Origin: Steroidobacteraceae bacterium
Lineage (GTDB): Bacteria > Pseudomonadota > Gammaproteobacteria > Steroidobacterales > Steroidobacteraceae
Assembly: GCA_021325695.1 (NCBI GenBank)
Contig: JAJTCR010000137.1
Span: forward strand, 1-5,219
Reading direction: 5' to 3'
Length of the DNA stretch: 5,219 nucleotides
Both the position numbers and the translations under genes were made by a program. Positions 1-4,348 of the stretch are shown here, piece by piece; the stretch's first letter is position 1; each line of letters starts with the position of its first letter. The notes beneath the pieces are model-generated. The model had not been told where the DNA came from and ran no database searches. It worked only from the letters and a program-made list of their open reading frames with translations.

Positions 1-1344
1 GTGCGGCACCATGGCGCGCACTTCGGTCCCGCCCTCGGGCGAACGACCGACGGTCAGCGTGCCGCCGAGCGCGACGATGCGGTGCCGCATGCCCGCAAGA
101 CCGTGTGACGGCGCCTTGTCGTGCGCTTCGGGGCCGATGCCGACGCCGTCGTCGACGATCGCCAGCAACAGGTGATCGGCCGCCGTCTCGAGCGTCACGT
201 CGACGTGGCTCGCGTGCGCGTGCTTCTGCACGTTGGTGAGCGCCTCCTGCACCACGCGGAACAGCGCAATTGCGGTTCCCGGCGTGACCTCGGGTTCGTG
301 GTCCGGCACGTGGAACGAGCAGCGCATGCGTCCGCGCTTGCAGACCTCGTCGACCTGCCAGCGGATCGCGGCGACCAGCCCCATGTTGTCGAGCAGCGTT
401 GGACGCAGTTCCTCGATCACGCGGCGCTTGAGGTCGATGCCCTGGTCGAGCACGTCGAGGATACGGTCGATCCGCGCTGCGAGCGTCTGGGGATCAGCAT
501 CGCGCGCGTGGTGCTTGACCCAGGTGACGTCCATGCGGGCTGCGAGCAGCAAGCCGCCGAGTTCGTCGTGCAGTCCACGCGCGAGTCGTGAACGCTCCTG
601 CTCCTGCACGCTCTGCAGGTGTCCGTAGACTTCGTTGAGTTCGGCCGCCCTGGTCGCGGCTTCCGCCTCGAGCGCGTCCTTGCGGCGTTCGATCTGCGCG
701 ACCCCTTCGCGGTGCCGTCGCAGTGCACCGATCACCATCAACGACGCGCTCAGCACCAGGACGATGGTGACGAGCGTGCCGGCGAGCGCGATCCGCCGGG
801 CGAGTCGCTGCTCACGCTGCCATTTCGCCCGCGTCTCGCCCACGTGAACCGACTCGTAGCGCTCGAGCCTGCCTGCCACGGCGAGGAACTGATCCAGCGG
901 GTCGCTGCCGGAGGCCTGCGCGCGCGCCAGGTCGAGTGCCGCAGCCGCGCCGCGCGATTCATACAGCGAAATCACCGAGAGCGTCGCGCCGGCCTGCATT
1001 CCCGCGAGATAACGCAGCTGGCGCGCCGTGGCGGCCGCGTCCGCGGGCTCGTCCGCGTAGCTCAACATGAACGTCTCGGCGGTCCGGCTGATGTCCCGAC
1101 CCGAGCGCTCGAGCGGTTCGAGGTATTCGTGCCGGCTCGTGAGCACGAAGCTGCGCACCGCGAGCGCCGACTCCGCAACCTGCCGCCGCAGGTCGCCGAC
1201 GAGGATGCGGCGGGACATGGACTCCTGCATCTGTTCGGCCGCCGCGCGCAGCCGCACGCGCCCTGCCTCGGCAATGAGGAAGAGGCTCACGAGAAACACG
1301 ACGGACAGCACGGTGGTGAGTCCGAATATGCGCCAGCGACCCAT
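1..1344 (-). CDS. Sensor histidine kinase, CHASE3-like sensor + HisKA_3 + HATPase_c (3' end beyond left edge)
   Basis: This is an inner-membrane sensor kinase of a two-component system; 448 codons are visible and no stop is reached before the left edge. The ATG at 1344 is the first start after an in-frame TGA at 1384-1386, and GGAG lies 4 nt upstream of it. In order: transmembrane helix about 6-25; a helical extracytoplasmic segment about 30-180 resembling CHASE3 (RSFVLTSRHEYL at 64-75); transmembrane helix about 185-208; a charged coiled-coil linker about 209-250; a HisKA_3 dimerisation/phosphoacceptor motif RLARGLHDELGG with His259; and HATPase_c with N box around Asn371, G1 box DDGVGIG at 398-404 and G2 box HGLAGMR at 414-420. 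This is the NarX/DegS-type (HPK7) architecture, which usually partners a LuxR/NarL-type response regulator, probably encoded just beyond the left edge. Gly264 occupies the place where many relatives carry the Gln/His of the phosphatase motif. The signal sensed is unknown. Confidence 0.93.
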   Translation of the reverse strand, partial: MGRWRIFGLTTVLSVVFLVSLFLIAEAGRVRLRAAAEQMQESMSRRILVGDLRRQVAESALAVRSFVLTSRHEYLEPLERSGRDISRTAETFMLSYADEPADAAATARQLRYLAGMQAGATLSVISLYESRGAAAALDLARAQASGSDPLDQFLAVAGRLERYESVHVGETRAKWQREQRLARRIALAGTLVTIVLVLSASLMVIGALRRHREGVAQIERRKDALEAEAATRAAELNEVYGHLQSVQEQERSRLARGLHDELGGLLLAARMDVTWVKHHARDADPQTLAARIDRILDVLDQGIDLKRRVIEELRPTLLDNMGLVAAIRWQVDEVCKRGRMRCSFHVPDHEPEVTPGTAIALFRVVQEALTNVQKHAHASHVDVTLETAADHLLLAIVDDGVGIGPEAHDKAPSHGLAGMRHRIVALGGTLTVGRSPEGGTEVRAMVPH

Positions 1345-1367
1345 GCGTCTCCGTGTTGCTTGATCCT

Positions 1368-1396
1368 TTTGTATGCGCTCGGTTCACGACTGTCCA
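1368..1396 (-). promoter_or_regulatory. Putative sigma70-type promoter of the histidine kinase gene
   Basis: Read on the minus strand, a -35-like TGGACA (1391-1396; five of six consensus bases) is followed by a 17-bp spacer and a -10-like TACAAA (1368-1373; four of six). Transcription would begin near 1361, leaving a leader of about 16 nt that contains the GGAG ribosome-binding site of the kinase ATG at 1344. Spacing and position fit well, and this stretch is AT-richer than its surroundings. It is a sequence-only prediction; a sigma factor other than the housekeeping one is possible. Confidence 0.5.
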
Positions 1397-1483
1397 TAGG
1401 ACGGGCCCGGCTCCTACACGGGGCGCCGGGCGCAGCCGACGCCTCGACGCGCGCGGGCTGCGCATCATGGCTGCACCGGCGCG

Positions 1484-1568
1484 GCCGCACCGGTCTTCAC
1501 CCATCCGAGGATCCATCGATGACCCAGATCCGACACGCGCGTCACCCGTTCCGCACCGGCGGTGCGGC
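1484..1568 (+). promoter_or_regulatory. Possible alternative-pairing leader controlling the SOD-like gene
   Basis: A perfect hairpin, CCGCACC (1551-1557), GGC loop, GGTGCGG (1561-1567), ends one base before the ATG at 1569, so in RNA it would bury the initiation region of the SOD-like gene. An upstream copy of CCGCACCGG (1485-1493, repeated at 1551-1559) could compete, because GCCGCACC at 1484-1491 is complementary over 8 bases to GGTGCGGC at 1561-1568. A short ORF is translated through the hairpin (see 1519-1572). The pairing is seen directly; regulation is inferred, and high GC content makes chance complementarity fairly likely. I see no convincing plus-strand promoter between 1345 and 1518, so whether the upstream arm is transcribed is unknown. 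Confidence 0.35.
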
Positions 1569-1572
1569 ATGA
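1519..1572 (+). CDS. Possible 17-residue leader peptide coupled to the SOD-like gene
   Basis: The frame ATG 1519 to TGA 1570-1572 encodes MTQIRHARHPFRTGGAA. It has a good Shine-Dalgarno-like GAGGA 7 nt upstream, better than anything in front of the SOD-like ATG at 1569. Its stop overlaps that ATG in the ATGA arrangement typical of translational coupling. The peptide is basic (three Arg, two His) with no recognised domain. It may be a leader whose translation opens the hairpin at 1551-1567. The alternative is that it is chance, since short ORFs are common, and the frame itself continues open far upstream opposite the kinase gene. Confidence 0.35.
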   Translation: MTQIRHARHPFRTGGAA

Positions 1573-2198
1573 CGAAGCTGACGCCGCCCGGGGCCGCGAC
1601 GGCCGGTCCCTACGAACCCCGCGAGTTCGACCTCACCGCGGTCACGGGACTGTCGCAGCGAGCGATCGAACTGCACCTCGAGCTGTACCAGGGCTACGTG
1701 AAGGAGTTCAACACGCTCCTCGCCGAGCAGAGTGCAGCTTTTCCGGCGCCCGGTGAGGCAGCCTCGCCATTGGACCTCGCCAGTCACGCGCGGCGTTTCG
1801 CGTTCGAATACAACGGCATCGTGCTGCACGAGCTGTTCTTCGAGGCGCTCGGCGCGCCGGGCGCGACGGCACCGGACAAGCAGGGCGTGCTGGCCGATGC
1901 GGCTGAGCGCTCGTTCGGCGGGCTCGAGCAGTGGATGCAGCACGCGGCCGGGCTCGCCAAGCTGCGCGGCGTCGGGTGGGTCGTCTCCGTGCGCGAGCGC
2001 GACTCGAACCGCCTCTACAACTGCTGGGTGGACCTGCATCACCTCGCCATACCCGCGAACACGGACGTCGTGCTGGCGCTCGACCTCTGGGAGCACGCGT
2101 ACCTGCTCGACTTCGCGCCGTCACAGCGCACCAACTATTTCGAGATGCTCTGGAACAGCGTCGACTGGGCCAAGGTCGAGGCCCGGTGCGGGCAGTGA
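1569..2198 (+). CDS. Fe/Mn-family superoxide dismutase-like protein
   Basis: The product of 209 residues has the usual length of iron/manganese superoxide dismutases, which convert superoxide to oxygen and hydrogen peroxide. The four expected metal ligands can be placed: His36 (IELHLELYQGYV), His87 (NGIVLHELFFEAL), and Asp172 and His176 in LDLWEHAYLLDF, the family signature D-x-W-E-H-A-Y. The C-terminal YFEMLWNSVDW (190-200) matches the 'Y..(F/L)W..(V)(N/D)W' end of the fold, and GVGWVVSV (134-141) corresponds to the GSGW strand. No signal peptide is seen, so it is probably cytoplasmic. It is a divergent branch: the usual HxxxHHxxY of helix 1 is reduced to HxxxYQGY, and His157-His158 lie near the second-sphere site that is Ala in FeSOD or Gln in MnSOD. 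Metal and activity are therefore uncertain. I chose ATG 1569 because family homology starts shortly after it; the frame is open further upstream (TTG 1353, ATG 1467), but that stretch is low-complexity R/P/A sequence. Confidence 0.86.
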   Translation: MTKLTPPGAATAGPYEPREFDLTAVTGLSQRAIELHLELYQGYVKEFNTLLAEQSAAFPAPGEAASPLDLASHARRFAFEYNGIVLHELFFEALGAPGATAPDKQGVLADAAERSFGGLEQWMQHAAGLAKLRGVGWVVSVRERDSNRLYNCWVDLHHLAIPANTDVVLALDLWEHAYLLDFAPSQRTNYFEMLWNSVDWAKVEARCGQ

Positions 2199-2200
2199 CG

Positions 2201-2342
2201 AGGGGATAGGGGATGGTGACGGATGCGGCGTCGCCGCCCGTTGAACGAAGCGCTCCTGGACGGCGGCCGAGCGAAGCGCGATCGCACGCCGGGTGCGACG
2301 ACACGTCTTTCGCGATCTCCTATCCGTTAACCCCTGTCCCCT
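2201..2342. repeat. Imperfect inverted repeat spanning the convergent spacer (REP/MITE-like or bidirectional terminator)
   Basis: The left arm AGGGGATAGGGG (2201-2212) pairs with CCCCTGTCCCCT (2331-2342): 12 positions, one a G-T wobble. Further in, ACGGAT (2219-2224) pairs with ATCCGT (2322-2327). Between the arms are two smaller hairpins, GCGGC-GTC-GCCGC (2225-2237) and TCGCAC-gccgg-GTGCGA (2282-2298), and a direct repeat CGAAGCGC (2246-2253, 2272-2279). The element begins 2 bp after the SOD-like stop and its right arm contains the TAA stop of the convergent DUF421 gene. It has no obvious target-site duplication and no coding capacity. It could end transcription from both sides, or be a small non-autonomous repeat; only genome-wide copy number would tell. 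Confidence 0.5.
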
Positions 2343-2806
2343 TTCTCGCTCATGCCTACCGCCGAAATGTGCCCAGTCTCCTCGAGCACGGCCAGGCGGA
2401 CGTCCCCGGGTTGTTCGAAGCCGAGTCGCCGCAGTCCCGCCAGCAGTTCGTCGTGCGAAACGCCCTCCGCCTCGAGCGCAGCGTCGATGACGACGCCGTC
2501 GAGCACGAGTGCACGCGGTTTGCCGCGGACGAAGTGTCGCACCGCCGGGGAAACGCGACACACCGATGCCAATCCGCGGTGCACCGCGAAGACGACGACC
2601 ACGAAGACCACCGTGGCCAGCGTGCCTTCGCTCAGGAACACCTTCTGCACCGTGACGCCGAGCGTGATCAGCACCAGCAGGTCGAACGTGGTGGTCTGGC
2701 CCGCGAGCCGCTTGCCCGCGAGCCGCATCATCACCAGCAGCGTCGCGTAGTAACCGATCGCCTTCGCCGACTGCAGGACGAGCTCCTGGACGTCCACGAG
2801 GCTCAC
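2327..2806 (-). CDS. DUF421/YetF-type membrane protein, short form
   Basis: A small inner-membrane protein of the DUF421 (YetF/YcaP-like) family; the biochemical role of this family is poorly defined. About 159 residues from GTG 2806: transmembrane helices about 12-29, 38-57 and 61-78; the family signature RLAGKR (28-33), TTTFDLLVLI (38-47) leading into the second helix; then the soluble YetF domain beginning GKPRALVLDGVVID (95-108) and continuing through SHDELLAGLRRLGF to HISAV near the end. These hallmarks align with the family in order, and the protein lacks the longer C-terminal extension of Bacillus YetF. Start choice is uncertain: GTG 2806 has a weak AAGAAG 8 nt upstream, while TTG 2824 would add six residues and has no ribosome-binding site; no ATG is available. 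It is divergent from the cysteine hydrolase gene across a very short junction. Its last residues and stop lie within an inverted-repeat arm. Confidence 0.85.
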   Translation of the reverse strand: MSLVDVQELVLQSAKAIGYYATLLVMMRLAGKRLAGQTTTFDLLVLITLGVTVQKVFLSEGTLATVVFVVVVFAVHRGLASVCRVSPAVRHFVRGKPRALVLDGVVIDAALEAEGVSHDELLAGLRRLGFEQPGDVRLAVLEETGHISAVGMSEKGDRG

Positions 2807-2828
2807 GCGCTGTACTTCTTGCAAAACG

Positions 2829-2845
2829 CGTGCAGTGTTTGCACG
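2829..2845. promoter_or_regulatory. Perfect dyad between divergent starts, possible operator
   Basis: CGTGCA (2829-2834) and TGCACG (2840-2845) form a perfect inverted repeat with a 5-nt centre, and it is nested with a wider pair, TGCAAA (2820-2825) and TTTGCA (2838-2843). It sits in the tiny interval between the start regions of the DUF421 gene (2806 or 2824, minus) and the cysteine hydrolase gene (2854, plus). A regulator bound here could affect both genes. No clear -35/-10 pairs were found around it, and the binding protein is unknown, so the role is inferred. Confidence 0.35.
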
Positions 2846-2853
2846 GGCCGTCC

Positions 2854-3447
2854 GTGAAACGCAGCGCCCGCGGCAGCGGCGACGCAGTGGTCATGGTCGA
2901 CGTGCTGAACGACTTCCGTTTCGCCGACGGAGGCACGCTGCTGCGACGCTTCCGTCCGCGCATCGCCCCGATCGCCGCGATGCTCGCGCGCGCGCGCGCC
3001 GCCGCGGTGCCGATCGTCTATGCGAACGACAACTTCGGGCGCTGGCGCTCGAGTCTCGCCGACATCGGCGACCGGCTGCGTGACTCGAACCCTGCTGTGT
3101 GGCGCGCACTCGCACCGATCCGGCCGCAGCCGCACGACTACGTCGTGCTCAAGCCGCGACACTCGGCGTTCTACTGCACGCCGCTCGAACTGCTGCTGGA
3201 GACACTCGACGTAGATCGGCTGGTGCTGTCGGGGGTCTCTGCGACCAGCTGCATCTGGTTCACGGGTGCGGATGCCCACGTCCGCGGCTACGCCGTGGTG
3301 GTGCCGTCCGATGGCGTCGCGGCTGCGGCGGCGCCACTCGAACGTGCCGTGCTCGCGCTGATGCGTGAGTCGTTGGGAGCGAAGACCCCGCAGGCGCGCG
3401 GCGTCCGGTTCAGGCCACCGCGGCGGCCGCGACACGCCGCGGGCTGA
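2854..3447 (+). CDS. Isochorismatase-like cysteine hydrolase
   Basis: A soluble alpha/beta hydrolase of the isochorismatase/nicotinamidase superfamily, 197 residues from GTG 2854, close to the usual 180-210. The catalytic triad is intact: Asp16 at the end of strand 1 in VVMVDVLNDF, Lys100 in VVLKPRHSAFY, and the nucleophile Cys133 in LSGVSATSCIW, preceded by the conserved G-V-x-x-x-x-C turn. PIVYANDNFG (53-62) forms the second core strand. The substrate cannot be read from the sequence; family members hydrolyse isochorismate, nicotinamide, ureidoacrylate or other amides, and this one belongs to the generic 'cysteine hydrolase' group often found with stress genes. The C-terminus is a basic Arg/Pro tail. 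The start is uncertain: GTG 2830 (eight residues longer) is also in frame, neither has a clear ribosome-binding site, and ATG 2893 would cut into strand 1. It ends inside a strong hairpin shared with the convergent neighbour. Confidence 0.87.
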   Translation: MKRSARGSGDAVVMVDVLNDFRFADGGTLLRRFRPRIAPIAAMLARARAAAVPIVYANDNFGRWRSSLADIGDRLRDSNPAVWRALAPIRPQPHDYVVLKPRHSAFYCTPLELLLETLDVDRLVLSGVSATSCIWFTGADAHVRGYAVVVPSDGVAAAAAPLERAVLALMRESLGAKTPQARGVRFRPPRRPRHAAG

Positions 3448-3465
3448 CACCAGCCGAGCGGCGTG
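3433..3465. terminator. Terminator-like hairpin between convergent genes
   Basis: CACGCCGC (3433-3440) pairs perfectly with GCGGCGTG (3458-3465); inside it GGCTG (3442-3446) pairs with CAGCC (3451-3455) around an ACAC loop, with only one unpaired base on the left and two on the right. This 13-bp GC-rich stem includes the TGA of the cysteine hydrolase (3445-3447) and ends 11 bp before the convergent basic-tail gene's stop. It can fold on either transcript. Neither side has a T tract, so it is not a classical intrinsic terminator; it may act as a bidirectional barrier or mRNA 3'-end stabiliser. Confidence 0.55.
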
Positions 3466-3476
3466 CCGGGCCCCGA

Positions 3477-4316
3477 TCAACGTCGGCCGCCTCGTGCCGG
3501 GCTGCGGCGTCCGCGAGAACCGGCGCGTCCACCGCGTGCAGCGGCCGCCGTCCGACCCGCCGCACCGCGCGCGGCGCCGCGCGAACCGCCCGCGCGAGCG
3601 CGACTGCCCGGGGACTTCGCGCGTGTGGTCGACTTGCCGCGCGCACTCGACTTGCCCCGCGTCGAGGTTCCCGTGCGGCTGCCACTGCGGCTGTTCCGGC
3701 CGCCGCGTGCCGCCGCGGCCGTGCGGCCCGCCGCACTGCGTGTTCCGCCCCGGGAGCCCGTGCCGCTCGAGCGTGTGCGACCACCCGTCGACTTCGCTCG
3801 CGTGCTCGATTTGCGGCGCGCCGACGAGCCGGCGGCGGACTTGGCGCGGGCCGTGGACTTGCCGCGGGCGCTGGTCGTCGTGGACTTGCGACGGCTCGTC
3901 GTTCCCGTGCGGCTCGCACTGCCGCGGCTGGCGCGACCGCCCCGCGCCGCTGCCGCCGTGCGTCCGGCCGCGCCACGTGCGCCGCTTCGACCCGTCGTGC
4001 TCGTGCGTCCGCGGCGCATGCCCTGCGCGCCATCGGTGGCGGGGGTCTGCTCCGCGTCGTCGTCGACGTCGTCCTCGTCACCGGTGCGGCTGGAGACGTC
4101 TCCCATGGACGCCTCGTCCATCGGACGTTCTTCCGCATCGTGTCCGCGCGCGAGACGGCCGCCTTCGCGACCGCCGCCATCCTGTGCGTTCACCGTGGCC
4201 CAGGCGCGGCGCTCGGCTTCGTCGGGCGAGACGCCCCGGGCCTCGTAGCCCTCCTCGATGTGCTCGGCCTTGCGCTTCTGCTTGTCCGTGTACTTGTCCT
4301 TGCTGCCTCTAGGCAT
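3477..4316 (-). CDS. 'Plasmid stabilization'-type protein with histone H1/protamine-like repetitive tail
   Basis: The product has 279 residues from ATG 4316, which has a perfect AAAGGAG 7 nt upstream. Residues 1-49 form a conserved charged head (MPRGSKDKYTDKQKRKAEHI, then EEGYEARGVSPDEAERRAWATVN) matching small bacterial proteins annotated, on little evidence, as plasmid stabilization proteins. Residues 50-100 are a linker with an acidic patch (EDDVDDDAE around 81-89). Residues 101-279 consist only of Gly, Ala, Arg, Ser, Thr and Lys apart from one Asn and two Pro: 42 Arg, 8 Lys, no acidic, aromatic or large aliphatic residue. The 13-residue block AAGRTAAAARGGR occurs three times (116-128, 195-207, 252-264). 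All eight lysines are followed by serine. The tail is surely disordered and likely binds nucleic acid, as in H1-like bacterial proteins (inference). It lies 32 bp after the SDR gene, same strand, probably one operon. Real plasmid maintenance is not implied. Confidence 0.85.
   Translation of the reverse strand: MPRGSKDKYTDKQKRKAEHIEEGYEARGVSPDEAERRAWATVNAQDGGGREGGRLARGHDAEERPMDEASMGDVSSRTGDEDDVDDDAEQTPATDGAQGMRRGRTSTTGRSGARGAAGRTAAAARGGRASRGSASRTGTTSRRKSTTTSARGKSTARAKSAAGSSARRKSSTRAKSTGGRTRSSGTGSRGGTRSAAGRTAAAARGGRNSRSGSRTGTSTRGKSSARGKSTTRAKSPGSRARAGGSRGAARGAAGRTAAAARGGRAGSRGRRSPARGGRR
3525..3971 (-). repeat. Three copies of a 39-bp coding repeat in the basic tail
   Basis: The 13-codon block for AAGRTAAAARGGR occurs at 3933-3971, 3696-3734 and 3525-3563, identical at the protein level. 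Copies one and two are each followed by S/R/G/T-rich segments with K-S motifs (SARGKSTARAKS; SSARGKSTTRAKS), so the larger unit is about 79 and 57 residues. This suggests internal duplication followed by length change, and it is a likely site of length variation between strains. The low complexity also produces long open frames on the opposite strand, which are not genes. Confidence 0.75.
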
Positions 4317-4323
4317 GAGTGCA

Positions 4324-4330
4324 CTCCTTT
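4324..4330 (-). promoter_or_regulatory. Shine-Dalgarno site fixing the start of the basic-tail gene
   Basis: AAAGGAG read on the minus strand, 7 nt before ATG 4316. It excludes the longer in-frame TTG start at 4352, which would add 12 residues (MSAGSLTQRSAL) not expected before the conserved MPRG head. It is the best ribosome-binding site in the window, suggesting efficient translation. Confidence 0.85.
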
Positions 4331-4348
4331 GCGTGAGTGAGCCTGCGC

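Noticed and set aside
1353..1568. N-terminal extension of the SOD-like protein from TTG 1353 or ATG 1467
   Set aside because: The extra residues are low-complexity Arg/Pro/Ala sequence, not a signal peptide or known domain, and overlap the leader ORF and hairpin. The family fold begins after ATG 1569.
619..1572. 317-codon plus-strand open frame opposite the kinase gene
   Set aside because: It is antisense to a clear sensor kinase and resembles no family. Only its last 17 codons, with their own ATG and ribosome-binding site, are kept as a possible leader ORF.
2121..2963. 280-codon minus-strand open frame covering the DUF421 and cysteine hydrolase junction
   Set aside because: It is Arg/Gly-rich, without a domain, and out of frame with the DUF421 protein, whose transmembrane helices and family motifs are convincing. 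No sign that it reflects a frameshifted gene.
2985..2998. Run of seven CG dinucleotides, possible Z-DNA-forming tract
   Set aside because: It encodes alternating Ala-Arg in the cysteine hydrolase and is expected from codon bias in such GC-rich DNA; nothing else supports a structural role.
3365..4312. Long plus-strand open frames (up to 315 codons) opposite the basic-tail gene
   Set aside because: They are Arg/Pro/Cys-rich translations of the complement of a low-complexity GC-rich repeat. The minus-strand frame has a perfect ribosome-binding site and a recognisable conserved head, so these are shadows.
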